A stretch of 64,000 nucleotides of DNA from Thinopyrum elongatum (Eukaryota > Streptophyta > Magnoliopsida > Poales > Poaceae): assembly GCA_011799875.1 (NCBI GenBank), contig CM022298.1:729599111-729663110 (forward strand), read 5' to 3'. Shown piece by piece: positions 22,173-33,118 of the stretch. Position numbers and translations under genes: made by a program. The number at the start of each line of letters is the position of its first letter. The first letter of the stretch is position 1. The notes under the pieces were generated by a model. The model saw only the letters and a list, made by a program, of their open reading frames with translations. It had not been told where the DNA came from and ran no database searches.

Positions 22173-23692
22173 TGATGTCTACTATGCAACTTTATTCTTG
22201 TAGACACGTGTTGAGCCTCCAAGCACAGAGTTTTGTAGGACAGTAGCAATTTTCCCTCAAGTGGATGACCTAAGGTTTATCAATCCGTGGGAGGCGTAGG
22301 ATGAAGATGGTCTCTCTCAAACAACCCTGCAACTAAATAATAAAAAGTCTCTTGTGTCCCCAACACACCAAATACAATGGTAATTTGTATAGGTGCACTA
22401 GTTCGGCGAAGAGATGGTGATGAAAGCGTAGTAATGATAGTAGATATTGATTTTTGTGATAAGAACAATAAAAAACAGCAAGGTAGCAATTGATAAAACG
22501 GAGCACAAACGGTATTGCAATGCTTGAAAACAAGGCCTAGGGTCCGTACTTTCGCTAGTGCAATCTCTCAACAATGCTAATATAATTGGATCATATAACC
22601 AACCCTCAAAGTGCGATGAAGAATCACTCCAAAGTTCCTATCTAGCGGAGAACATAAGAAGAAATCATTTGTAGGGTACGAAACCACCTCAAAGCTATTC
22701 TTTCCGATCGATCTATCCAAGAGTTCATACTAAAATAACACCAAATAATTTCAGATTCATAATACTCAATCCAACACAAAGAACCTCAAAAAGTGCCCCA
22801 AGAGTTCTACCGGAGAAACAAAGACAAGAACGGGCATCAACCCCTATGCATAGATTACCCCAATGTCACCTCGGGAATCCGCGAGTTGAGTGCCAAAACA
22901 TACATCAAGTGAATCAATATGATACCCCATTGTCACCATGAGTATTCATTTGCAAGACATATATCAAGTGCTCTCAAATCCATAAAAGTATTCAATCACA
23001 ACAAGATACAGAGGGGAAAACACCATATGACCCGACTATATTAACAAAGCCCGCGATACATCAAGATCGTGACATCTCAAGAACATGAGAGAGAGAGAGA
23101 TTAAACACATAGCTACTAGTACAAACCCTCAGCCCCGAGGGTGGACTACTCCCTCCTCATCATGGTGGCCGCCGGGACGATGAAGATGGCCACCGGTGAT
23201 GATTTCCCCCTCCGGCGGAGTGCCGGAACGGGGTCTAGATTGGTTTCTCGTGGCTACAGAGGCTTGCGGCAGCGGAACGTCTGATCTAGGGTTACCTCTG
23301 AGGGTTTTGGAATATTTGTAAAGGGTAAAGAAGGGGTACGGGAGGCCACCGAGGTGGGCACAACCCTACTGGGCATGCCTGGGCCCCCAGGCACGCCCTG
23401 GTGGGTTGTGCCCCCTCGGGGCACCCCCCCAGGTGCTGCTCTGGCCCATTGGATGTCTTCTGGTCCATAAAAAATCCATAAAAAGTTTTGAGGTGTTTGG
23501 ACTCCGTTTGATACTGATTTCCTGTGATGTAAAAAACAAGCAAAAAACAGCAACTAGCACTGGGCACTGGGTCAATCGGTTAGTCCCAAAAAAATGATAT
23601 AAAGTTACTATAAAATGATTGTAAAACACCCAAGAATGATTATATAACAACATGAATACTTCGTAAATTATAGATACGTTGGAGACGTATCA
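22173..23692 (-). repeat. G2 5' LTR (right side)
   Basis: 1520 bp. Same ends as 15891-17462, shorter mainly through one deletion near 22990-23000. It ends at the GTATA duplication. Confidence 0.92.
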
Positions 23693-24479
23693 GTATACAC
23701 ATATTTTAGTTGATGTTGATTACGTTACTAAGTGGGTAGAAGCTTTTCCAACTAGTAGTGCTGATCATAACACTTCTATTAAGATGCTTAAAGAAGTTAT
23801 TTTTCCGAGGTTTGGAGTCCCTAGATATTTAATGAATGATGGTGGTTCACATTTTATTCATGGTGCTTTCCGTTAAATGCTTGCTAAGTATGATGTCAAC
23901 CATAGAATTGCATCTCCATATCATCCTCAGTCTAGTGGTCAAGTAGAATTAAGCAATAGAAAGATTAAATTAATTTTGCAAAAGACTGTTAATAGATCTA
24001 GAAAGAATCGGTCTAAGAAACTTGATGATGCATTATGGGCTTATAGAACTGCTTGTAAAAACCCTATGGGTATGTCTCCGCATAAAATGGTTTATGGAAA
24101 AGCATGTCACTTACCTCTTGAACTAGAACATAAAGCTTATTGGGCTATCAAAGAGCTCAACTATGATTTCAAACTTGCCGGTGAGAAGAGGTTATTTGAC
24201 ATTTGCTCACTTGATGAATGGAGAACCCAAGCCTATGAGAATGCCAAGTTGTTTAAAGAAAAAATTAAAAGATGGCATGACAAATGGATACAAAAGCATG
24301 AGTTTAATGTAGGTGATCACGTTTTGCTATACAACTCTCGTTTAAGATATTTTGCAGGAAAGCTTCTCTCTAAATGGGAAGGTTCTTACATTATCGAGGA
24401 GGTCTATCATTCCGGTGCCATCAAAATCAACAACGCCGAAGGTACAAATCCGAAGGTGGTAAACGGTCAAAGAATTTAA
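23693..24479 (+). pseudogene. G1 integrase core and C-terminus, resumed after G2
   Basis: It continues the integrase: VDVDYVTKWVEAFPTSSADH (first Asp), YLMNDGGSHF (second Asp), then [12 protein letters not shown] (Glu), so the DDE triad residues are present. A single TAA at 23874-23876 replaces the Lys codon expected before [10 protein letters not shown]. The C-terminus has [14 protein letters not shown] and [16 protein letters not shown], the GPY/F-like region of gypsy integrases. No chromodomain follows, as expected for Athila-type elements. Confidence 0.92.
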
Positions 24480-24919
24480 CATTATATCTCAGGTACTCCC
24501 ATAAATGTTGAGACCAATATAATTGACACCGTAACACCGGAGGAGTACATAAGGGACACTTTCCAGAACGTTTCAGACTCCGAAAAGGAATAGGTATGTG
24601 GTACGGTAAGTAAACCGACTCCAAAATGTTTCCAATAGCAAATTTTCTCCGTTTTGGAATATTTCAAAAATTAGGAAAATTAAAAGTAGTCCGAAAGAGA
24701 CATGAGGAGACCACAAGGGTGGAGGGCGCGCCCTACCCCCTGGGCACACCCCCTAACTTGTGGCCACCTCGTGTGCCCTCCGGACTCTGTTTTCTTGCAC
24801 AATACTTCTTTTGGTCGGTAAAAAATCATTATATAATCTCCCGAAGGTTTTGACCACCGTACCACGACAATATATCCTGTTTTTGTTTTGAGCTATTTTT
24901 CTGACAGATCTAGATCACC

Positions 24920-25376
24920 ATGACGTCTCCGAGCTCTCCCAAGGACAAGTTTTTCGAGAAGGTCATCAACCCCTACCTTGCGGAGGTGCTGCGACACCCT
25001 CAAGGCATTGAGATGCATGAGGGGGTGCTGCACATCCGCGATGTTGAGGGGCCGAAGAAGACCGGAAGCGTGGAGACAAGACTCGAAGCAATGGAGCAAC
25101 AAGTTTTCAAGTGCCAAGGGATGGTGGAACATGGACTCAACACCAATCACATGATGATCGCGGAGTTCACCAACAATCACAAGCTGGATCTATGACCTGC
25201 AAAACCAAAACTATGAGTATGAATATACATTCAAGTGGATGAGTTTGGCTGCAGATTTGAGGATTTCGGAGACTCGATCATCCTTCTATGATGGTGAGCC
25301 TATGCCTTGGAAGATGGACGACAGGCCTACATCATCAACAACTCCATCATCACCACCTCCGAAGAAAGAGACATAA
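24920..25376 (+). CDS. G1 extra ORF downstream of pol, about 150 residues with one frameshift
   Basis: It opens at 24920 with MTSPSSPKDKFFEKVINPYL. A predicted coiled coil (VETRLEAMEQQVFKCQGMVEH, about residues 51-71) follows. The frame breaks at a stop near 25195, but the next frame continues sensibly to 25376, ending in a Ser/Thr/Pro tail and PPPKKET. It sits where Athila elements may carry an env-like or other extra ORF. I see no signal peptide or membrane segment, so I do not call it env. Function unknown. Confidence 0.55.
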
Positions 25377-26882
25377 ATACATGGGTATGGGCACTCCCCT
25401 TGGCTACTGCCAAGCTTGGGAGAGGTGCCCCAGTATCGTATCACCATCACACCTTTACTTTTATCGTTTTTCTTAGTTCGATCCTTTTTGGTTATATCTT
25501 GATCTAGTAGAATAAGTTTTTAGTATGATCTAGCTTTCAGCTTTGTTTCGATCTCTATCTATGTAATCGAGTCCTTGAGTTATATATAATAAAGAGTAGT
25601 TTTGAGTTGAGGGCTTTGCTATCTTGCTATGATCTTGAGGGAATTAAATAAAAGAAAGGAATAAAAAGATCATATATTGATCCTATGGAGAGTAATGACT
25701 TCACATATAAAGAGTATGATGAATAAAATTTGTTGACAGTTGACAAACATAGTTTTGGTCATTGTTGCAATTAATAGGAAGTAATAAAGAAAGAGAGGCT
25801 TCACATATAAATATACTATCTTGGACATCTTTTGTAATTGTGAGAACTCATTAAAATATGACATGATAAAAAGTTGATGTTGGACAAGGAAGACAACATA
25901 ATGGTTTATGTTTTCTTATATCCGAATAGATCCTCCAACATGTTGAGCTTGCCTTTCCCTCTCATGCTAGCCAAATTCTTTGCACCAAGTAGAGATACTA
26001 CTTGTGCTTCCAAACATCCCTAAACCCAGTTTTGCCATGAGAGTCCACCATACCTACCTATGGATTGAGTAAGATCCTTCAAGTAAGTTGTCATCGGTGC
26101 AAGCAATAAAAATTGCTCTCTAAATATGTATGATCTATTAGTGTGAAGAAAATAAGCTTTATACGAACTTGTGATATGGAAGAAATAAAAGTGACGGACT
26201 GCATAATAAAGGTCTTTATCACAAGCGGCAATATAAAGTGACGTTCTTTTGCATTAAGATTTTGTGCATCCAACCATAAAAGCACATGACAACCTCTGCT
26301 TCCCTCTGCGAAGGGCCTATCTTTTACTTTTATCTTCTACCCTTATACAAGAGTCAATGGTGATCTTCACCTTTCCTTTTTACATTTTTTCTTTTGGCAA
26401 GCACTATGTGTTGGAGAGATCCAGATATATATATATATATCCACTCGGATGTAGGATATCATAGAGTATTATTGTTGACATTACCCTTGAGGTAAAAGGT
26501 TGGGAGGCAAAACTATAAGCCCCTATCTTTCTCTGTGTCCGATTGAAGCTTTGAACCCATAAGTATCGCGTGAGTGTTAGCAATTGTGAAAGACTAAATG
26601 ATAGCTGAGTATGTGGACTTGCTGAAAAGCTCTTCAATTGACTCTTTCCGATGTTATGATAAATTGCAATTGCTTCAATGACTGAGATCATAGTTTGTTA
26701 GTTTTAAATGAAGTTTCTGATTCATACTTTACCTTGTGAATGAATTGTTACTTTAGCATAAGAAATTATATGACAATATATGTTGCTGTTCTAAAAGATG
26801 ATCATGATGCCCTCATGTTCATATTTTATTTTATCGACACCTCTATCTCTAAACATGTGGACATATTTTTCGATTTCGGCTA
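25377..26882 (+). other. G1 non-coding 3' interior
   Basis: No gene is visible. A long imperfect hairpin at 25389-25430 contains CTTGGC-TACT-GCCAAG and a second copy of the polypurine-like word AAGCTTGGGAGAG (25412-25424). Confidence 0.7.
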
Positions 26883-26919
26883 TCGCTTGAGGACAAGCGA
26901 GGTCTAAGCTTGGGAGAGT
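26883..26919 (+). promoter_or_regulatory. G1 polypurine tract and AGGA-loop hairpin
   Basis: TCGCTTG-AGGA-CAAGCGA (26883-26900) has perfect 7-bp arms. TCTAAGCTTGGGAGAGT follows and abuts the 3' LTR at 26920. Confidence 0.75.
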
Positions 26920-27577
26920 TGATACGTCCATTTTGCATCATGCTTTTATATTGATATTTATTGCATTATGGGATGTTATTACACATTATATCACAATACT
27001 TATGCCTTTTCTCTCTTATTTTATAAGGTTTACATGAAGAGGGAGAATGCCGGCAGCTGCAATTCTGGACTGGAAAAGGAGCAAATATTAGAGACCTATT
27101 CTGCACAACTCCAAAAGTCCTGAAACTTCACGAAGAATATTTTTGGAATATATAAAAAATATTGGGCGAAGAAAATACCAGAGGGGGGCCACCAGCCAGC
27201 CACAAGGGTGGAGGGCGCGCCTACCCCCTGGGCGCACCTCCCGTCCTTGTGGGGCCCCTGGCAGGCCTCCGACGCCCATCTTCTGCTATATGGTGTGTTT
27301 TGACCTGGAAAAAATAAGAAGGAAGCTTTCGGGATGAAGCGCCGCCGTCTCGAGGCGGAACCTGGGCAGAACCAATCTAGGGCTCTGGCGGAGCTATTCT
27401 GCCGGGGAAACATCCCTTCGGGAGGGGGAAATCGAAGCCATCATCATCACCAACGATCCTCTCATCGAGAGGGGGTCAATCTCCATCAACATCTTCACCA
27501 GCACCATCTCCTCTCAAACCCTAGTTCATCTCTTGTATCCAATCTCTGTCTCAAAACCTCAGATTGGTACATGTGGG
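26920..27577 (+). repeat. G1 3' LTR, first part (to copia insertion)
   Basis: It matches 10454-11111 of the 5' LTR. It ends with the copia target duplication GTGGG (27573-27577). Confidence 0.95.
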
Positions 27578-29316
27578 TGTTAGAAATATGCCCTAGAGGC
27601 AATAATAAAATGGTTATTATTATATTTCCTTGTTCATGATAATTGTCTATTGTTCATGCTATAATTGTATTAACCGGAAACCGTAATACATGTGTGAATA
27701 CATAGACCACAGCATGTCCCTAGTGAGCCTCTAGTTGACTAGCTCGTTGATCAATAGATGGTTGTGGTTTCCTAACCATGAGCATTGGATGTCATTGATA
27801 ACGGGATCACATCATTAGGAGAATGATGTGATGGACAAGACCCAATCCTAAGCATAGCAGAAGATCGTGTAGTTCGTTTGCTAGAGCTTTTCTAATGTCA
27901 AGTATCATTTCCTTAGACCATGAGATTATGCAACTCCCGGATACCGTAGGAATGCTTTGGGTGTGTCAAACATCACAACGTAACTGGGTGGCCATAAAGG
28001 TGCACTATAGGTATCTCCGAAAGTGTTTGTTGGGTTGGCACGAATCGAGACTGGGATTTGTCACTCCGTATGACAGAGAGGTATCTCTGGGCCCACTCGG
28101 TAATGCATCATCATAATGAGCTCAATGTGACTAAGGAGTTAGCCACGGGATCATGCATTACGGAACGAGTAAAGAGACTTGCTGGTAACGAGATTGAACA
28201 AGGTATAGGGATACCGACGATCGAATCTCGGGCAAGTAACATACCGATGGACAAAGGGAATTGTATACAGGATTGATTGAATCCCTGACATCGTGGTTCA
28301 TCCGATGAGATCATCATGGAACATGTGGGAGCCAATATGGGTATCCAGATCCCGCTATTGGTTATTGGACGGAGAGGTGTCTCGGTCATGTCTGCAAGGT
28401 TCCCGAACCCGTATGGTCTACACACTTAAGGTTCCGTGACGCTAGAGTTGTTATGGGAAATTGTATGTGATTACCGAAAGTTGTTCGGAGCCTCGGATGA
28501 GATCCCGGACATCACGAGGAGTTCCGGAATGGTTCGGAGGTAAAAATTTATATATGGGAAGTCCTATTTTGGCCACCGGAAAATGTTCGGGATTTTTCGG
28601 TATTGTACCGGGAAGGTTCTAGAAGGTTCCAGAGTGGGCCCACCTGCATGGGGGGACTCACATGAACGTGGGTAGTGGGGGCAAGGCCCCACACCCCTGG
28701 TCAAGGTGCACCAAGATTCCCCCTTAGAAGGAATAAGATCATATCCCGAAGGGATAAGATCAAGATCCCTAAAAAGGGGGGATCACAATCAGTGGGGAAG
28801 GGAAAGGATGGGATTTCTTTCCTCCCACCTTTGCCAACGCCCCAACGGACTTGGAGGGAAAGAAACCAGCCCCCTCCACCCCTATATATAGTGGGGAGGT
28901 GCATGGGAGCTGCACCCCTTCCCCTGGCGCAGCCCTTCCCCCCTCCAACTCCTCCTCCTCCTCCGTAGTGCTTGGCGAAGCCCTGCAGGAGAACCGCAAG
29001 CTCCACCACCACGCCGTCATGCTGCCGGAGCTCTCCCTCAACTTCTCCTCTCCCCTTGCTGGATCAAGAAGGAGGAGACGTCCCCGGGCTGTACGTGTGT
29101 TGAACGCGAAGGTGCCGTCCGTTCGGCGCTTGAATTGGATCTTCCGCGATTTGAATCGCCGCGAGTACGACTCCATCAACCGCGTTCTTGTAACGCTTCC
29201 GCTTAGCGATCTTCAAGGGTATGAAGATGCACTCCCTCTCACTTGTTGCTAGCATCTCCTAGATTGATCTTGGTGACACGTAGGAAAATTTTGAATTATT
29301 ACTACGTTCCCCAACA
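27578..29316 (+). repeat. Angela-type 5' LTR
   Basis: 1739 bp. A TATA box lies in CCCCTATATATAGTGGGG (28879-28896). The frames within and antisense to it are not genes. Confidence 0.95.
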
Positions 29317-29317
29317 G

Positions 29318-29335
29318 TGGCATCATGAGCTAGGT
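29318..29335 (+). other. Angela-type primer binding site (degenerate initiator tRNA-Met)
   Basis: TGGCATCATGAGCTAGGT lies one base after the LTR. The standard site for this lineage is TGGTATCAGAGC, so it is recognisable but mutated. Confidence 0.65.
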
Positions 29336-30564
29336 CTATGCGTAGATTCTATGCACGAGTAGAACACAAGTAGTTGTGGGCGATGATTTGTTCAATTTGC
29401 TTACCGTTACTAGTCCTATCTTGATTCGGCGACATTGTGGGATGAAGCGGCCTGGACCGACCTTACACGTACGCTTACGTGAGACAGGTTCCACCGACTG
29501 ACATGCACTTGTTGCATAAGGTGGCTAGCGGGTGTCTGTCTCTCCCACTTTAGTCGGATCGGATTTGATGAAGAGGGTCCTTATGAAGGGTAAATAGCAA
29601 TTGGCATACACCGTTGTGGCTTTCGCGTAGGTAAGAAACGTTCTTGCTAGAAACCCATAGCAGCCACGTAAAACATGCAACAACAATTAGAGGACGTCTA
29701 ACTTGTTTTTGCAGGGTATGTTATGTGATGTGATATGGCCAAAAGGATGTGATGAATTATATATGTGATGTATGAGATTGATCATGTTCTTGTAATAGGA
29801 ATCACGACTTGCATGTCGATGAGTATGACAACCGGCAGGAGCCATAGGAGTTGTCTTAATTTATTATATGACCTGCGTGTCAATGAAAACGCCATGTAAT
29901 TACTTTACTTTATTGCTAACCGTTAGCCATAGTAGTAGAAGTAATAGTTGGCGAGACAACTTCATGAAGACACGATGATGGAGATCATGGTGTCATGCCG
30001 GTGACGATGGTGATCATGCCGCGCCTCGAAGATGGAGATCAAAAGCGCAAGATGATATTGGCCATATCATGTCACTTTATGATTTGCATGTGATGTTTAT
30101 CATGTTTACATCTTATTTGCTTAGAACGACGGTAGCATAAATAAGATGATCCCTAACTAAAAATTTCAAGAAATGTGTTCCCCCTAAGTGTGCACCGTTG
30201 CGAAGGTTCGTTATTTCGAAGCACCACGTGATGATCGGGTGTGATAGATTCTAACGTTCGCATACAACGGGTGTAAGCCAGATTTACACATGCGAAACAC
30301 TTAGGTTGACTTGACGAGCCTAGCATGTACATACATGGCCTCGGAACACGAGAGACCGAAAGGTCGAACATGAGTCGTATAGTAGATGCGATCAACATGG
30401 AGATGTTCACCGTTGATGACTAGTCTGTCTCACGTGATGATCGGACACGGCCTAGTCGATTCGGATCATGTATCACTTAGATGACTAGAGGGATGTCTAT
30501 TTGAGTGGGAGTTCATTAAATAATTTGATCAGATGAACTTAATTATCATGAACTTAGTCTAAAA
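29336..30564 (+). other. Angela-type untranslated leader
   Basis: About 1.2 kb between primer site and gag, as usual for this lineage. No supported ORF. Confidence 0.7.
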
Positions 30565-31233
30565 TTGTCTTTACAACCTATCTTCAAGGATCCAATGGCC
30601 CACGCTAATGTTGCCCTCAACTTCAACGCGTTCCTAGAGAAAACCAAGCTGAAAGACGATGGTAGAAACTATACGGACTGGGTCCGTAACTTGAGGATCA
30701 TCCTCATAGCTGCCAAGAAAGCATATGTCCTTGAAGCACCACTAGGTGACGCACCCATTTTTCCAGCAACTCAAGATGTTATGAACGCCTGGCAGTCGCG
30801 TAGTGATGATTACTCCCTGGTTCAGTGCGGCAAGCTTTACAGCTTAGAATCGGGGCTCCAAAAGCATTTTGAGCAACACGGAGCATATGAGATGTTCCAA
30901 GAGCTGAAAATGGTTTTCCAAGCTCATGCCCGGGTCGAGAGATATGAAGTCTCCGACAAGTTCTACAGTTGTAAGATGGAGGAAATCAGTTCTGTCAGCG
31001 AGCATATACTCAAATTGTCTGGGTTGCACAACCTCTTGTCTCAGCTGGGAGTTAATCTTCTAGATGACTCGGTCATTGACAGGATCCTCCAGTCGCTTCC
31101 ACCTAGCTACAAGAGCTTTGTGATGAACTACAATATGCAAGGGATGGAGAAGTCCATTCCTGAGTTATATTCAATGCTGAAATCAGCGGAGGTGGAAATT
31201 AAAAAAGGAACATCAAGTGTTGATGGAGAATAG
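30565..31233 (+). CDS. Angela-type gag (222 codons, then frameshift)
   Basis: Copia gag: LNFNAFLEKTKLKDDGRNYT, then WVRNLRIILIAAKKAYVLE near the N-terminus and SVIDRILQSLPPSYKSFVMN near residue 175, both typical of the UBN2/gag region. The frame stops at 31231-31233, but the coding sense continues in another frame to a zinc knuckle around 31360-31410. That knuckle (CFYCK.NGH.KRKCPKY) carries two stop codons. Gag would form particles and package RNA; this copy cannot make a full one. Confidence 0.9.
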   Translation: MSLQPIFKDPMAHANVALNFNAFLEKTKLKDDGRNYTDWVRNLRIILIAAKKAYVLEAPLGDAPIFPATQDVMNAWQSRSDDYSLVQCGKLYSLESGLQKHFEQHGAYEMFQELKMVFQAHARVERYEVSDKFYSCKMEEISSVSEHILKLSGLHNLLSQLGVNLLDDSVIDRILQSLPPSYKSFVMNYNMQGMEKSIPELYSMLKSAEVEIKKGTSSVDGE

Positions 31234-31465
31234 GACCACTAGTTTCAAGAAAGGCAAGGGTAAGAAGAACTTCAAGAAGGATGGCAAGGGAGTCGCCACG
31301 CCCGGTAAGTCAGTTGCCGGGAAGAAGCCAAAGAATGGACCCAAGCCGGAGACTGAGTGCTTTTATTGCAAGTGAAATGGTCACTGAAAGCGGAAATGCC
31401 CTAAGTACTTAGCGGATAAGAAGGCCGGCAATGCCAAAGGTATATATGATATACATGTTATTGAT

Positions 31466-33118
31466 GTGTACCTTACCAGTGCTCATAGTAGCTCCTGGGT
31501 ATTTGATACCGGTGCAGTTGCTCACATTTGTAACTCAAAACAGGAGCTGCGGAATAAGCGGAGACTCACGAAGGACGAGGTGACGATGCACGTCGGGAAT
31601 GGTTCCAAGGTCGATGTGATCGTCGTCGGCACGCTACCTCTACATTTACCTTCGGGATTAGTTTTAAACCTCAATAATTGTTATTTAGTGCCAGCTTTGA
31701 GCATGAACATTGTATCTGGATCTCGTTTAATGCGAGATGGCTACTCATTTAAATCCGAGAATAATGGTTGTTCTATTTATATGAGAGATATGTTTTATGG
31801 TCATGCCCCGCTGGTCAATGGTTTATTTTTATTGAATCTCGAACATGATGTTACACATATTCATAGTGTGAATGCCAAAAGATGTAAGGTTGATAATGAT
31901 AGTCCCACATACTTGTGGCACTACCGCCTTGGCCACATTGGTGTCAAACGCATGAAGAAACTCCATGCAGATGGACTTTTGGAGTCTCTTGATTATGAAT
32001 CATTTGACACGTGCGAACCATGCCTCATGGGCAAAATGACCAAGACTCCGTTCTCCGGAACAACGGAGCGAGCAACCAACTTGTTGGAAATAATACATAC
32101 TGATGTATGCAGTCCAATGAGCGTTGAGGCTCATGGTGGCTATCGTTATGTTCTCACCCTCACTGATGACTTAAGTAGATATGGGTATGTCTACTTAATG
32201 AAACACAAGTCTGAAACCTTTGAAAAGTTCAAGGAATTTCAGAGCGAGGTAGAGAATCAACGTGACAGGAAAGTAAACTTCTTACGATCAGATCATGGAG
32301 GAGAATACTTGAGTCACGAGTTTTGCACGCACTTAAGGAAATGTGGAATTGTTTCACAACCCACGCTGCCTGGAACACCTCAGCGTAATGGTGTGTCCGA
32401 ACATCGTAATCGCACTCTATTGGATATGGTGCAATCTATGATGTCTCTTACCGATCTACCGCTATTTTGGGGTTATGCTTTAGAGACTGGCGCATTCACT
32501 TTAAATAGGGCACCGTCTAAATCCATTGAGACGACACCGTATGAATTATGGTTTGGGAAGAAACCTAAGCTGTCATTTCTGAAAGTTTGGGGATGCGATG
32601 CTTATGTCAAGAAACTTCAACCTGAAAAGCTCGAACCCAAATCAGAAAAATGCGTCTTCATAGGATACCCTAAGGAAACTATTGGGTATACCTTCTACCT
32701 CAGATCCAAAGGCAAGATCTTTGTTGCCAAGAATGGATCCTTTCTGGAGAAAGAGTTTCTCTCGAAAGAAGTAAGTGGGAGGAAAGTAGAACTTGACGAG
32801 GTACCCCCTCTTGAACCGGAGAGTAGCGCAGCTCAGGAAGATGTTTCTGTGGCGCCTGCACCGACTAGAGAGGAAGTTAATGATGATGATCATGAAACTT
32901 CGGGTCAAGTTGCTACTGAACATCGTAGGTCCACGAGGACATGTTCCGCACCAGAGTGGTACGGCAACCCTGTCCTGGAAATCATGTTGTTAGACAATGA
33001 TGAACCTTCGAACTATGAAGAAGCGATGGCGGGCCCAGATTCCAACAAATGGCTTGAAGCCATGAAATCCGAGATAGGATCCATGTATGAAAACAAAGTA
33101 TGGACTTTGACGGACTAG
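31466..33118 (+). CDS. Angela-type protease and integrase (550 codons)
   Basis: The aspartic protease motif WVFDTGAVAHICN is at residues 11-23. The gag-pre-integrase zinc residues are in LWHYRLGHIG and CEPCLMGK. The integrase core has IHTDVCSPM (Asp), LRSDHGGEYLS (Asp) and NGVSEHRNRTLLDMV (Glu), all present. GKKPKLSFLKVWGCDAYVK follows and an acidic linker leads to the start of RT (NKWLEAMKSEIGSMYENKVW). The ORF ends in TAG at 33116-33118 inside RT. The first ATG used here is internal to the natural polyprotein. Confidence 0.92.
   Translation: MYLTSAHSSSWVFDTGAVAHICNSKQELRNKRRLTKDEVTMHVGNGSKVDVIVVGTLPLHLPSGLVLNLNNCYLVPALSMNIVSGSRLMRDGYSFKSENNGCSIYMRDMFYGHAPLVNGLFLLNLEHDVTHIHSVNAKRCKVDNDSPTYLWHYRLGHIGVKRMKKLHADGLLESLDYESFDTCEPCLMGKMTKTPFSGTTERATNLLEIIHTDVCSPMSVEAHGGYRYVLTLTDDLSRYGYVYLMKHKSETFEKFKEFQSEVENQRDRKVNFLRSDHGGEYLSHEFCTHLRKCGIVSQPTLPGTPQRNGVSEHRNRTLLDMVQSMMSLTDLPLFWGYALETGAFTLNRAPSKSIETTPYELWFGKKPKLSFLKVWGCDAYVKKLQPEKLEPKSEKCVFIGYPKETIGYTFYLRSKGKIFVAKNGSFLEKEFLSKEVSGRKVELDEVPPLEPESSAAQEDVSVAPAPTREEVNDDDHETSGQVATEHRRSTRTCSAPEWYGNPVLEIMLLDNDEPSNYEEAMAGPDSNKWLEAMKSEIGSMYENKVWTLTD

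Larger units (their letters stand above)
15891..23692 (-). mobile_element. G2: non-autonomous gypsy-type LTR retrotransposon inserted in G1 integrase
   Basis: LTRs on the minus strand begin TGATACGTCTCCAACGTATC and end GTAGACATCA. Perfect 5-bp target duplications GTATA occur at 15886-15890 and 23693-23697. The interior (about 4.7 kb) encodes a single gag-like ORF and long non-coding sequence. No protease, RT or integrase is visible, so replication in trans is inferred. G3 is a second copy of this family. Confidence 0.93.

Noticed and set aside
24920..25376. Envelope gene of G1
   Set aside because: The ORF has a coiled coil but no signal peptide, membrane segment or cleavage site.
27895..28425. 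Reading frames of 70-104 codons on both strands in the Angela LTR, repeated at 34566-35126
   Set aside because: They lie inside LTRs and overlap antisense; no known function for the lineage.
28675..29255. Pro/Gly-rich frames near the Angela TATA box, repeated at 35320-35957
   Set aside because: Leader and promoter sequence of the LTR, no conserved domain.
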